Shown one piece after another: positions 47,630-59,577 of a DNA stretch of 64,000 bases. Source of the stretch: Xylaria sp. FL1777. Lineage: Eukaryota > Ascomycota > Sordariomycetes > Xylariales > Xylariaceae. Position numbers and translations under genes: made by a program. The DNA lies in the NCBI GenBank assembly GCA_022578965.1, contig MU400537.1, forward strand, positions 124,001-188,000, read 5' to 3'. A model generated the notes under the pieces. The model did not search any database. It saw only the letters and a program-made list of their open reading frames with translations, and was not told the DNA's origin. The number at the start of each line of letters is the position of its first letter. Position 1 is the first letter of the stretch.

Positions 47630-49468
47630 CTATTTTTCATCGTCTTTCCAGCGTGTGCGGCCGTTCTTCCGGTCATCGCTCGTATCGCGGCCAGCGCCAC
47701 CAGCATATTTGCTCTCCTCCTTTTCCCATTCTTGCCGCTCAGCTCTTGACCGAGCCAGGAAGGCCCTAGCAAAGCGCCAGGCTTCTGTATCGGCAAGGTT
47801 CCAGGCTTCGGTGGCCTCTCGTATACGTACGTCACCCTCCAACTTACTTTTTCCAACTTCACGAGCTTTTATGAGAAGCTCAGGCTCACGAGCCAGTTCG
47901 TCATCGTTGGGAATTGGCCCATCAGCAGGATCATGTATTGGCTTTGGCCGGCGTTCAGGGCCAGGGACCGGCGTCTCTGACTTGCCGTCGTCAGTCGCGT
48001 TTTTGGGAACTGCGAACCCAAACCACCAGTCGGCATCTTGTAGCGGAGTATCCTCCTCATCCGTTAGCCAAAGCGAACGAGATGTGGCATACTCCGCGGC
48101 TACAGTATCCTTGAACGTAACAACTCGCCCTGATGCAGTAATGCCTGTCCCAAGAAGTTCCTGAAAGACACGATAAAGCCAATAATCGCGTTCGGTTTCC
48201 CTTCTGATGTACGTGACGTCAATATCACTTCGGAATGCTTCAAGAATTCGCAGTGTATAAGGATGTGGGACTGTCCCAATCGTATATAACTCTGTTTTGT
48301 TTCGGTAGCGAGCTGGCGTCGAGATCTTCATCGGATATGATGACACGCAAGGCGTGCACTTCGGAAGGTTGGGTGGACACGATGCCGGGATGGGTGAGTC
48401 ATGGCACGCAGCGAGTCTCTTGGCTAGCTCCACAGCCGGCTCGATCAAGGTTGTTGTATGTGTAGGCATTGGTTTAAGGACTGCAATCCCTTTGCTGAAG
48501 AGGTCCTGCCAGGTATTGTGCAAATGGTAGTTGATGAGGATATTCAGGCTCTGTAGACTTTGAGCGCGGTTGGCAGCGTCTCCCTCTGCTATCTTTGGGT
48601 AAAGCTTTTCAATCGTTTTTCGATCATAGTACGCGATCGCCTCATGCGAAGGGTCGACTCGGAAATTGTCGCTCGACACAGCAGAGATCAAATCTTTAGC
48701 AGTTTTCTTTTGTCGGTTCTGAAGCGCTTCCACCATAACCTTTACTATCTTAGGCTGGGGACCGGCGAATAGCGCACCACCAAGATCCTCCCATCTAGTT
48801 AATTCCGGAAATTCGCCTCTTCTCAGGAACGATAGCAAATGCTGTTGGCGTGGTCCCATCGGTAAGAGCCTGTAGTCTGCCAATAGACCACCACCCATGT
48901 TATCCCAAGCGAGCCATCTCATAATGTCTTTTTTCAGTGTTGGGTTCATCTCAGCACCTTGCATCTCAAGGTACTGCGGATTATTCATAGCCTCTCCGGC
49001 GCCCAAAATGACGGGTTTGAAACCCTGGGCCCACCAGGCTCGTCGCCAAGTCAGAAGAAGAGCGCTCTCGGCCTCTTTCGTATCAACATCTCGCTCTATT
49101 GTGGTGTCATAGTAGCAGTAGATGGGTGTTCGGGCTTTCAGGGGCGGCAGAAGCGATCGGCTTTCGTCCATAGTCGTGGAGGAAGAAAATGGGCTTCTCC
49201 AATTCCAGTTGGAGTACCACGAGCTTCCTCCATATTTCGAATTCTTCTGCTCTGGCGGCTTGTGCGATGCCGGCCGGAAGGGATTCAGTTTGTCTGTATA
49301 TTTCGGTAAGGTGAATTTATGGTCGGCGAGGGACTTGGAGAGGCTCGGGCCGGCCGGTATGGCGCTCGGTAGTGCGAAGAAAAGCGTAAACAGGGCGAAG
49401 ACGCCCAGGCCGACAAAGAGAAGGGATATTCGACGGTGGCCAATCCGGAGCTGGATTGGGTGCGCCAT
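47630..49468 (-). CDS. Type II membrane protein, putative GT-A-like glycosyltransferase
   Basis: A single exon of 612 aa from ATG 49468. Residues 1-12 are short and basic, residues 13 to about 37 form one membrane helix (ISLLFVGLGVFALFTLFFAL), and the rest would face the Golgi/ER lumen. The motif LLTWRRAWWAQGFKPVILGA and then RWLAWDNMGGGLLADYRLLP resembles the region before and around the sugar-nucleotide (DXD-like) site of GT32-like enzymes, but a clean DXD is not present (Ala-Asp-Tyr). The C-terminal third is charged, with many Glu and Lys and a long Trp-containing helix. Conserved among ascomycetes as far as I know, with no assigned function. An upstream in-frame GTG extension is unlikely. 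Confidence 0.75.
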   Translation of the reverse strand: MAHPIQLRIGHRRISLLFVGLGVFALFTLFFALPSAIPAGPSLSKSLADHKFTLPKYTDKLNPFRPASHKPPEQKNSKYGGSSWYSNWNWRSPFSSSTTMDESRSLLPPLKARTPIYCYYDTTIERDVDTKEAESALLLTWRRAWWAQGFKPVILGAGEAMNNPQYLEMQGAEMNPTLKKDIMRWLAWDNMGGGLLADYRLLPMGPRQQHLLSFLRRGEFPELTRWEDLGGALFAGPQPKIVKVMVEALQNRQKKTAKDLISAVSSDNFRVDPSHEAIAYYDRKTIEKLYPKIAEGDAANRAQSLQSLNILINYHLHNTWQDLFSKGIAVLKPMPTHTTTLIEPAVELAKRLAACHDSPIPASCPPNLPKCTPCVSSYPMKISTPARYRNKTELYTIGTVPHPYTLRILEAFRSDIDVTYIRRETERDYWLYRVFQELLGTGITASGRVVTFKDTVAAEYATSRSLWLTDEEDTPLQDADWWFGFAVPKNATDDGKSETPVPGPERRPKPIHDPADGPIPNDDELAREPELLIKAREVGKSKLEGDVRIREATEAWNLADTEAWRFARAFLARSRAERQEWEKEESKYAGGAGRDTSDDRKNGRTRWKDDEK

Positions 49469-51654
49469 GTTTCTATTCAAGCTTGCAACGAGTGGATGGG
49501 AAAGTAGATCTAGGAACGACGAGCAACAGGTAGGCGTCGAGGAGTTAGGCGATAGGCAATGCGACACGGGCAGCCATCAACAGATAAGTAAGTAATGGGA
49601 AACTGTTAAACGAGAGAAATGAAGCAAGTTTATTATTTCTGTTGCATACTTGAAGGTCCCGAGTGACCCAGATACACGGCGTTGGCCTTCAAGTTCTCAC
49701 ACGATCCGGACATTCCCCATGGGTAGAAAAGTTGGAATGACGAAGCATTGTAGCCATGCGCGTCCCGACTTTCTTTCCTACCTAAGTTGTTGTTAGGTTG
49801 TTAGGTAGATAAGCACACATAGGGGGGGTTAGTGGGGTCCATACCTCCCTAAGCCATAGATATGCAGGGTCCTCCCCACTTCAACACTTCTGTCTACCTA
49901 AATCTTCGTAAATTCACGGTAACTCAACCAAATAACTGTAAATAATCTTCTTGTTCTAACACTGGTGTTGAATATCTGTGTAGCTTTATTTTGATATTGG
50001 GGGCTTGTGGCCTGTATGTGATGTTTAGGTTATTATTTATCTACCTAGAGATACTACGTACGCAATATGCGAATTATCGGAGGAGACATGTGGTAGGTAG
50101 CTTTAGCCTATCGGCTTTTTCTTTTTCATTTCAAGTATTTTAATACAACTACACATAATTTCATAACTTAGATGAAAAAATTGGAACTTACTAGAGTCAT
50201 AATATTCACCGTCGCAACTCAAACATAACAGGTCTTGCCATCAACCACCACAAGCCAACGCCTTCATTCGTGGCGTGATTAGCAACACCATGGAGGTGCC
50301 ACTCTTCGCAAGGGGCAGTTTTGCCTTTGTTGACAAGTCTCATCGAACTCTCCAGGGGGACAATAATTCTAGGGGATATCCACAAATAACATCTCGCCGC
50401 GGAGCTTTGTGATGCTTAATAAGTGTTGTTGTTCTATTGCGTGTGTTATTTATCCACTACCAATGCTCGCCTTAGAATCGCATGATGGGCGCAGGTGTAA
50501 GTAACTCGTATTTTGAAAATATGCCCATACGCTCTGATGGCGAGGGTTCTGCTCTCGGCCCTCGAATTGGAAATCAACTTCGAGGAGAATAGGTGGTGGC
50601 CGCAGGCCCAACTTTAAGACAGTAAGTAGTTGTTAGTTGTAACCTTACGTCCAGACAGTGAGTAATATTTCGAGAGACACACTTAAAAGAATTGCCCTCA
50701 AGGCAGTCTCCGTTTCTAAACACGATTGTGCCACAGAAAGGTCTATTGCATAGCCAAGCATCAAGTCTCAACCGGTTTATGTCGGAAATCCTCAACTTTG
50801 TTCACCGCCTTCGATTTAAAGGCTTGGCAGTATTGGCGGGAGTATTTTCTTCTCAGATGATACGAACCAAGCCTCCGGTATGCTATAGCAGTGCAGCAAA
50901 GAGCTATTATTGGCTGGTTATCTAGTCGGAAATTGGCGTACATGTAGTGACTTGCATGATGCAACTCGACCAGCATATCCGAGATGCCTCGCAGCAAGTA
51001 TAAGAGAGCGCCGTCCTATTAGGACTGCTCTTTTCTCGACTGGTCCACCGCCCCAACGCATACTACTTGAAATATACCTTAAATGAAACAATAGCTACCG
51101 ATTACCCAGGAATGCCGTCATGTCGGTTCCGTATTTACAAGAGCCGGGCTGGTTGATGATGCATGATCAAGTCCATTCGGCTCGCCTTCCGACCCGTTTT
51201 CCCACAAATCCTGGTAGCGAGTTTCAAGACCATGAAAATATTGAAAGTCACATCAAATAGTATCAGCCGCATCAAGTAAGAAGTTCCGTGAAAGTGCACT
51301 TGTGAAAACCCCCTTCTGGCAAGTCACAGAAGAAGCATCATGCAATAGAAAACTCCATTTGCATGTTCCAGAACTTCAATACTTACATGTAAACTACCTA
51401 CTCGAACTTTTCATGTGACAGTGAGTGCAATTGATCAGGTCCTCGGACATTCGGTTTTCCTCTATCCCTGTGACCGCTGCAGTATTGTCATGGACCCTTC
51501 CATGCAAGCAAGCAGTCACTCAGAAGATGTCAGTAGAAATGAGGAAAAAAAAAAAAAGAGTAAAGACAGACGGGATTCACGAGTCTCAGGTTTCCATAGT
51601 CAGATTCTGATATACTGTTAGCCGCCACCAAGAGCAGTCTATATACAATTTTTT
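49469..51654. other. Intergenic, no gene
   Basis: About 2.2 kb. Contains ACCTACCTA-type motifs at about 49780 and 50040, and long AT-rich stretches. No frame with support. Confidence 0.55.
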
Positions 51655-53409
51655 TCATTCCCTCAACTTGATCCGGACTGGAAACCCATCGGCTGGGTGA
51701 GCTCCTCCACCACCCATCTCAGCCTGGTACGCCCGGTTGCCCTGAACTGATTTGACGCCCTTTTTCGGGTGCAGCTTATCCCACTCGTCATAAGCTGGCG
51801 TGATATCGAACATCCTGACAGTCATAACAAGTGCAACCTTGAGTTCCAACTGCGCGAGGGTCTGGCCGATGCAACTACGTTGGCCCCATTCAAAGGCCCT
51901 CCAAGCACCCTTGCGTGGGTGAAGAGGATCTTCGGACCCAGCGAGCCAGCGTTCCGGGATGAAGTCATCCGGGCTTGCGAAGGCTTTCGGATGGTGGTGC
52001 ATAGCGAGACTGAGCGTCCAAATATGGCAATTTTCAGTCGGATATTGTCGCCCTTCCTCGTCTACAAGAACGATATCCCGACGACCCTCCCGTAGGCTTC
52101 CCGCCGGAGGGAAGATACGAAGGACCTCCTTAATGACCGCTAACGTGTATGGTATCTGATTTAGAAGAGCAGGGTCTCTGTCAATAACCTGACAACAGTT
52201 CGCTGCAGAAAAGTCACTGCCGAACACCTCGTCATGCTCAGCACGTACTTTGGCTAAAACCTGGGGATATTGTGAAAGAAGGAGGAAACTATATAGCAAT
52301 GTACTGCTTGTCGTGTCATGTCCAGCGTAGAGAAACATACGAAGTTGTGGCTTCGCGATTTCTTTGAAAGCCTGTTTGGAGAGTTCTCCTGTGTCTCCCA
52401 CGTCGTTGAGGTACTTATCCATTGCCAGCGATATGATTGATCTCACCGGAGCTCTAGATCCTTTAGGCTGATCTTGACGAGACACTAATAGTTCTTCGAA
52501 GCGCTTTTCAATCTCCACGTCCAAATATTGGTTCATCCGATAGCTGTTGTATCTTTGGACGAGGGGACGAGGACTGAGATAGCGGCGAATAGGATTGAAG
52601 CTCGTACCAAACGGGGTCCAATACACTTGCCGTCGTAAGCAATCCGCAAGAGCGCTCCCACGCTCCTGGTATTGAAGACGAGCGTCTCTACGATCAACGG
52701 GGAATGTTAGAAAATATATCAGACTTAAAGCTTCGCTTTGCGGAGACATACAGAGTGACACGGGCGATCACATCAAATGTAAGCCGCAACGTATACTCTT
52801 CCAATTGAAACACTTCGTCTTTCTTGGCGAGGTTTTGAAGGATAGTACAAAACACAGCAAGTTCATCTGCAACTACTGGGGCAAGCTGTGTCATGTATCC
52901 AGCAGCAAACCCGGGGTTAAAAAGCCCACGCCACTGTTTCCAAGTGCTTCCGTGCATGGTCATCAGTGACGGACCGCCATTGATGATTTCCAGGGTATCG
53001 CACATCTCGGACGGCTTGTCGAGGAAAGCTGACTCAACTTGGGCGGCGACAAAGGGATTAGCAACAACCAGCATCGTCTTATTGAAGGGCCATAGATTAA
53101 GGTAGAAAACGGCGCTAGGAAACCGTTTAGACAAGTAGTGCACCACGACGTGCATCGTGGTGTTTCGTGGCAAGGTCTGAATGCACTCTTTGAGGGCAAT
53201 GAAATGGCCGAAGACAGGATGGAATTCAGGCATTGGCTTTCCTCTCGTTAGCCTGTTGGTGACTTCACTAACGATGGCCGTGATGGACCTACCACCCCGA
53301 CTGCCAGGAGTTTGCGCACATGGCGCCGATTAGCCGCCAAGCTGAGCGCAGAGAGAGTCAAAGCAGCAATGACCGCCGCCGTAATAACGCTTGGGAGTAG
53401 CTGAGCCAT
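51655..53409 (-). CDS. Cytochrome P450 monooxygenase
   Basis: Exons 53409-53293, 53236-52752 and 52687-51655 (introns 56 and 64 nt) give 544 aa. An N-terminal membrane anchor (MAQLLPSVITAAVIAALTLS) fits the ER. P450 signatures are the proline-rich PMPEFHPVFGH, the oxygen-binding I-helix AGHDTTSS near residue 322, the ExxR pair in VIKEVLR, PERW and the haem loop FEWGQRSCIGQ with Cys at about 473. The haem loop has Trp where the consensus has Gly-like variation, still acceptable. The substrate is unknown. No other secondary-metabolism gene lies nearby, so I see no biosynthetic cluster. Confidence 0.92.
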
Positions 53410-55215
53410 TCTGTCTTTCTCGACTTAAATGGCGTAAGGTCGAAAAGGGAGCGTAAACAATTCCCACCGCGACTTTCCAGTAGCAAGTTGGCATGCTGAG
53501 TCACCATCCGAGGTTGCCGCTATATTTACTTCTAGCTTCCTAAGCAGACCTGTGTCACGTAATCGTGCCAACAACAAGGAGTACCTCTCATGACCACAGC
53601 ACAACCTAGAGACCTGTTGCTCAAGACTTCTGTAACATCCGATCCTATACCAGGTACACTGGATAACCTAGGCTCCCATGGGACAGTGATGGTGCGGGTC
53701 TACCTATTATCCAATTCTTAAAATATCTTCACGTATGATAGATAATTTATATGTTGGAAATAATACCTTCAGGCATCACTTCGTAGATAACTTTATACCC
53801 TTAAATTACTGATTAGCAAAATGGCGTAATGAGCTCAGATCGGTAGTGCCGGATTATTTGTTGTGAATATTAAAACCGCTCATCGCAGTTAACTGCATGA
53901 TACTTTGAGCTCTCATCTGCGAGTAGTGACTGCTGGTGTCATGTAGTAGTTGATATAGTCGTATATGCATTCAATAATGTTGATTCGATACAGTATGGTG
54001 GTGATCGGAGATTTTTTGCAGTTGTTGTCATACCCTTGACAGAACTTTCATTGTCAGGAGAACGGTTCTTAAGGCTGCATGTATGTCCATTAAAGGCATT
54101 ATAGCATGACATTCCTTTACCTACCTAGTATCTGGTCTTATACTTCGTTGTTTTCTATAACTATATATATTATTCAGGCTGAGAGCCAGGAATGACTTGA
54201 TTACCCTCAAAATTAGTAGCATGCTTCGATTATAGGGGCTATGTATTAGGCCCATATGGCTAAGGATATTATTATTTCTACGCACAGGAATTTTTCGGTA
54301 TGTCTCAAGTCATCATAGGCAGCCTCTATAATGGAAGAAGGTCACTCTTACCATTACCAAGGTATAATGGGTGTTGTTCGCTAGATTTACTGCGCTCTGT
54401 TATCTTGATAAGATCCCGAGGCAGGTCTTAAGGGACTATGGAAATCCAGTGAGAAATTATTGTTTACTTCGGAGTATCTATGATTCAGATAATATTCAAG
54501 GGAATGCTGGTATTAGTATAATGAGTCGCGTGCTGAATTATAGAATATTTATGACAAGTAGCAGCCGTAGCCCCAAGTAAACGTAATACCATCGATCAGG
54601 AGGATGAAACCCATAAACCCTTGCTTTCTCTCTTGTCCATATGTGGCATGGGAGCAATAACACTAGAGCCACAAGGGAATAATAAACGTGAAAAACGAGA
54701 GGTCTGTAAGGTAAACATTGTTTAAGTATTTTGATTCGTATGAGGCGAGCCTAGTCACGCCAGTCACATAGTGCATTATATTTTCAAAGGTGAAAGAAAA
54801 TTAACTTTAAGAGTGACCATTATACTGACGAGTGCCTGGCATCGCCTTTCCCCATCCCGTTGAGGCGGCATGTACACATACTGTAGCCGACTTCGACTGA
54901 AACTCTCTGTCTACGAAATGATCTTAGCAGCAATCTTTAAGGTATAATCTAAGTACTACTTCCTATATCCCCAAAGCCAAATAACTTAAAACGTCCTAAC
55001 AACTACCGATGCCTCACCAGTCTTTACCACTTCTCGTAGTATTATAATCTGATATCCACATAATTCCCACTCTGAGTTCATTTTCTCTGCAGCAACCACT
55101 CTCTCTAGCATCTGTGAACAACATTATGACCTGACTCAGTCAGCTTAACTCTGCACATCTAACAGTACAATCTGCAAGCCATCAACGTACAAGCTTTGAT
55201 CCCGTGTTACTAAGC
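53410..55215. other. Intergenic, no gene
   Basis: About 1.8 kb of AT-leaning DNA between the divergent P450 and Ulp1-like genes. One 69-codon frame at 54371 has no support. Confidence 0.55.
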
Positions 55216-56910
55216 ATGGCAGCCCCCAGGAGGGTCTCTACCCTTAATACTATCATTCGCCGCATTATTTCCGAGGATAATGCACGCAGACAAACCGAGA
55301 TGCAGCAACTAGAACAGTCTGCTCCTACCACCCACCCCACGGACATTACTTTGAAAAATGCAGAGAGTATTCCAGATGAGAAGTCCCCTTACAAATACAT
55401 GGAATCATACAACAGCTTTGAGTCACAAACTTGTCGTCTAGGCATATGGGTTCTAACGTTCATGGCGAAAGAGGAGATCTACAACATAGCACCAGCAATG
55501 GAGATGATGAGCGATAGAGATTCTGACACTTTGTTAACCTTTACTCAGTATCTGAACCCGAATTACATATGCTTTCGAGCCGACCATATCCTAAGGCTGG
55601 ATGGGACAGATATTGGTCTTGCGATTCCCGACATGAGAAGTGCCAAAGATACAGTCCGAGCATGGAACGATGCACGTGAGTTCAGCCTACAAAATAGCAT
55701 TGTTAGGGCATTGGCGGCGGTCTCTTGCTTCATACACTTCAGGGAGTTTGAGGAGGCCGTGATTCGCAGTCTGCGTTTAGAAGACCCCCATGGCATGACG
55801 GAGTATTTCGAACAAAGTGCCTGTGCCCTGTTTGCTGAACTCGACAACGGAAATCATTATGATATCAACTCAGCTCACGAGAAGTGGCGCAAGATAAAGA
55901 CTCTAGGTGCGAATTTAACTATGTTAGCGGAGATTTTTGGGGGCGAAGGTTTTCTCATTCTCTTTCCACTCTCCGAACTCGAAGTTCTTCTGGGAAAACA
56001 GCTCCTCGAGGTTCATTCTATTTTTACCTTATGCGGCGTATTATGCGGCCTTCTCCAATCAACTGAAATGGGAAAGTTCTTCGAGTCAATGGCGAGTGCC
56101 GTCGGCAAACCTCTCATTCACAAATGTTGTCGCGGACAGAGTCTCACACAGAGTGAATTCCTCCAACAACTTAACAGTATACGCACGCAATACTCATTAC
56201 CACAGGTTTCAGAGCTCACTCCTCGACTTGCGACATCCGTGTTAGCCAAACAACCGAAGAGCGCGCCTTTCGGGTACTGTGGTAGTCTTGAGGTCAAACA
56301 TGTAAACCCTAGTCTTTCTCTGATGCCGCTGTCGCTGCTGCAATTTGTTGGTAATCATCTCGAACCTGAAGTAGTCGAATACCTGATTCGACAGCAGTTG
56401 CCGCGCGAATGGGCAGTCATAGGGAGGGAAGACATATCTCATCCCGCAAGCAGGGAATTACTACTCTGCGATCACCAGGGAATAATGATTCCACTATGCA
56501 TCGATGGCGCATGGACGCTTTTCTGCTACACAAACCCGGCACGTATAGATATTGATTATCTCATCAAGTTCGTCAACCCCACAAAGAGCTGCAGAAGGTA
56601 TGATGAAGCATTGAATATGCTTTCAGCTTGGATCCCAAAGAGAGGGCCATGGATTCCTAACGGTCTTAAACTGCGATCGGTCAAGGTAGTGGACAGCCAA
56701 GGCACAGATGAAAAGGACAGCGGCATCCACATTATTCTTGACGCCATTGCCATGGCAAGAACAGGCAAACCGGAAGCGAGGCCATTGAACGCGCAAGTCT
56801 GCAAGGGCCTAAGGATCAAGTACTTTGTACATCTCCTTAATGAGCTGCAGGAAGCGGTAAATAAGGAGGCGATGAATAAGATTTCTAAGACGATGGAAAA
56901 CCCACGATAA
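55216..56910 (+). CDS. Intronless protein with degenerate Ulp1/SENP-like C-terminal domain
   Basis: A single exon of 564 aa from ATG 55216. The N-terminal 350 residues (for example YNSFESQTCRLGIWVLTFMA and FGGEGFLILFPLSELEVLLG) are helical and unassigned. From about residue 405 the pattern resembles a C48 (Ulp1-like) cysteine protease: GAWTLFCYTNPARIDIDY, then VVDSQGTDEKDSGIHIILDA. By spacing, Ala432-Trp433 would occupy the catalytic His-Trp position, Asp447 the Asp, Gln495 the Gln and Ser502 the nucleophilic Cys (Asp-Ser-Gly for Asp-Cys-Gly). If so, both His and Cys are replaced and it should not cleave SUMO-like substrates. This assignment is inferred; the frame itself is intact and long. 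Confidence 0.7.
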   Translation: MAAPRRVSTLNTIIRRIISEDNARRQTEMQQLEQSAPTTHPTDITLKNAESIPDEKSPYKYMESYNSFESQTCRLGIWVLTFMAKEEIYNIAPAMEMMSDRDSDTLLTFTQYLNPNYICFRADHILRLDGTDIGLAIPDMRSAKDTVRAWNDAREFSLQNSIVRALAAVSCFIHFREFEEAVIRSLRLEDPHGMTEYFEQSACALFAELDNGNHYDINSAHEKWRKIKTLGANLTMLAEIFGGEGFLILFPLSELEVLLGKQLLEVHSIFTLCGVLCGLLQSTEMGKFFESMASAVGKPLIHKCCRGQSLTQSEFLQQLNSIRTQYSLPQVSELTPRLATSVLAKQPKSAPFGYCGSLEVKHVNPSLSLMPLSLLQFVGNHLEPEVVEYLIRQQLPREWAVIGREDISHPASRELLLCDHQGIMIPLCIDGAWTLFCYTNPARIDIDYLIKFVNPTKSCRRYDEALNMLSAWIPKRGPWIPNGLKLRSVKVVDSQGTDEKDSGIHIILDAIAMARTGKPEARPLNAQVCKGLRIKYFVHLLNELQEAVNKEAMNKISKTMENPR

Positions 56911-57355
56911 GAGGGAATACGAACTTGGTGTAGAGATTCTCATCAATAAGCTCTCCCTTTTGCATCATTGAGTTAAGATCACCTTTAAACCTGAAGACAG
57001 ATTTAATAAGATGATTTCCCACACAACTTACACAAGTACCTACCTAGGTAGACAAGGGCATCTAAGCCCAAGTACCTACCTACCAAGGTACTTACACACA
57101 TGTGTCTCTCATGACATTGAATGATTCCAAGGTTATGTAGGTATGTATAGTTGCACGGACCATGACAGTTAGGTGGACCCTCAGACCACGTTGAACCCAT
57201 TAAAATTACTTCAGTACTTGCATATAGTCACGTGTCACTATCATTTGCAGTTGCCCACCAAACGCTCAAGCGAACTTTTGTAAAATTCATATCTATCTCG
57301 GCCCCTCCACATTTACACACCACCATCCACAGCAACAGCATACAGAATCGACAAA
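56911..57355. other. Intergenic with ACCTACCTAGGTA motifs
   Basis: About 445 bp upstream of RPS25. Two copies of gtacctacct (about 57037 and 57071) and one acctaggtag are present. Confidence 0.6.
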
Positions 57356-57878
57356 ATGGCTCCCGCTGCGACTGGTGCAAAGAAGCAGAAGAAGAAGTGG
57401 TCTAAGTATGCGCACCGTAATCTTGTCGTCTTCTGTTTCTAAACTGACTTTGATTGAACAGGGGCAAAGGCATGTATTTTTCAGAGTTTCTTGCAGCGAC
57501 GGCCTATTTGCGACGAGGACACGCACACGAAACGAATTACCTTAGCAACAATGAACTACAGCTAATCTGATTTCCAATTGCAGTCAAGGACAAGGCCCAG
57601 CACGCCGTCCTGCTTGACAAAACCACCTCCGAGAAGCTCTACAAGGATGTCCAGTCGTACCGCCTCGTCACAGTCGCTACTCTTGTCGACAGGCTAAAGA
57701 TCAATGGTTCGCTGGCCCGCAAGTGTCTGAAGGATCTTGAGGAGAAGGGTCAGATCAAGCCTGTCGTCACCCACAGCAAGATGAAGATCTACAGTATGCT
57801 CTCCTCAAATACGTTCATACAATGGCCTCTCAAGTGTGCTGACTTTGTATAGCCCGAGCGGTCGGTACCTCGGATTAA
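57356..57878 (+). CDS. RPS25: 40S ribosomal protein S25 (eS25)
   Basis: Exons 57356-57405, 57462-57469, 57584-57793 and 57853-57878 give 97 aa. Sequence MAPAATGAKKQKKKWSKGKV, then QHAVLLDKTTSEKLYKDVQS, YRLVTVATLVDRLKINGSLA and VTHSKMKIYTRAVGTSD is diagnostic of eS25, with its winged-helix body and basic N-terminus. Exon 2 is only 8 nt (G GGC AAA G). The following intron begins GC (57470) rather than GT and ends CAG, a GC-AG intron; a nearby GT donor (57473) would break the Lys-Val-Lys-Asp-Lys sequence. Typical of a highly expressed gene with early introns. Confidence 0.93.
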
Positions 57879-59577
57879 GCCACCCATCTCACGATACCAC
57901 GATAACAAAAATTATCCGTCAACCAAAAGAAGTTGACAAACTATAGGGATCACGGATGAGGATTTTGATGGATTCGGCCTTTTGATCTTCGGCGTAGCAT
58001 ATCACATGGGACGGGTCACGGTTATGAGCTGTTATGAGCTATTACGGCTACATTCAGATAGGGTCGGAATACACACCCTGAGCATTCTGCACACAAAATC
58101 TTCTCACCGAAGCACCCGCGAATCGCGATTCTTCCCCTCTGACTCGATGCGCCTCCTTCCAAGGCTGTTCAAAGACAACTCGCAGAGTCCGTAGTTAAAT
58201 TCGCGGTTATTTGCACAGTCCTGAGGACTGTTCGGCTGCACTGGAAAAATGACTCAGCTGAACTCACGGCTTCTTAGGATGTATTGTGTCTCCGTAGTCA
58301 ATGGTTATTCTGCCTGCATCGGCCAACAACTGATCTAAATACCTAGATACTTGCATATATGTTGACAAGGCTATCAGGAATCGTTACGTGCGGAGCGAGT
58401 TGGAAAACTATGCTGGAGCAATGCTTCGGTAAATGCGGTTGCTTACTGCTGCACTACCATCACATCTGAGCTATCCATCCATTTATAGATCTTGTGACGG
58501 GACTGTGAGGCTCTCATGTAGCATTACCTAACCCGGCACCAATCTCTTAACTTTCACCGCCCAAGTTGCAGCATAGAAGTGCCTACCGAGGTTAAGTACT
58601 TAAGCATGCACCTAGATAAGTACGGAACGCGGGTACTGACTGACACCGGCAACTTTCCAAATCCACTCTATACATGCACTATAAACTCCTGGTCATAGGG
58701 TACTCCTGCAGGGCAATTGCGTCCCTACCTCCTATCGACCGGCTGGGGCTGGATATCCTGGGCAAGGTGACTCGCGGCTTGATTCGGGAGGCCATTGTGG
58801 GGAGGGAGGGGGAGACAAATCATTACTTACTACCTACCTAAACTTCAGCACCCTCCACAGGGGGAAGTAGTGTACATATGGTATCTAAACGCTGGCAAAT
58901 TTTATCTACCTGGGTTAGGTAGTCATGAGGGGAATACAAGGTGCTGCATATGTATACTGTATGAGGCACTGTAAAGGGCACTAAACTGGTAGGTGTGAAA
59001 TCCGTAGGTAGGTGATGCACCGGCGTACACTAAGACCCTGAACCTACGCAGTAAGAGCAGTACTAGAGCATTCGAAAAAATTCTACTCGGGGTGTATGAA
59101 CACTACATTACTTATTTACCTCAATGATCTCCATGAATCTTACGTTGTTTCTCTCTCTCTCTCTCTCTTTTTTTTTTTTTTGGTGGTAGTATTGATATAT
59201 GAACTCAGTTTACGTGGCGGAATCTGCTTGCAGCACAATGTAGTTTTTTTTTAGTGTATCTTAAGGATAAGGTAGGTACGATAGGGGGTACCTACCTATA
59301 ATGAGATCAGAACAGGTATTTCTCCCACAATACAGTGCTAAATATGTGGGTCTCCGGGCAAAGGTTGCAGTACTTGAATAGGCCCTGGTTCGGGATAAGT
59401 CGCTATCAGAAGTAATCTTGGCTTAGATCCACAGCGCCCCGGCAACCGCTATCAAATTTTCCGTTCAAGTTGTCCTGAATTTAAAAACCTCAGCTCGTCC
59501 ATCTTCCTCCTCCCAACTTCATCAATACCCCATCTCCACTCCATTCACAGTCTTCAGTCCCTTCGGCAGTCTTCAAG
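57879..59577. other. Intergenic with CT microsatellite
   Basis: About 1.7 kb between RPS25 and the ADP/ATP carrier. Holds ACCTACCT motifs (about 58831, 59290) and a CT-repeat/T-tract (59148-59181). No gene. Confidence 0.55.
59148..59181. repeat. (CT)n microsatellite followed by a T-tract
   Basis: About ten CT units running into a run of T, in the region upstream of the ADP/ATP carrier. Confidence 0.85.
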
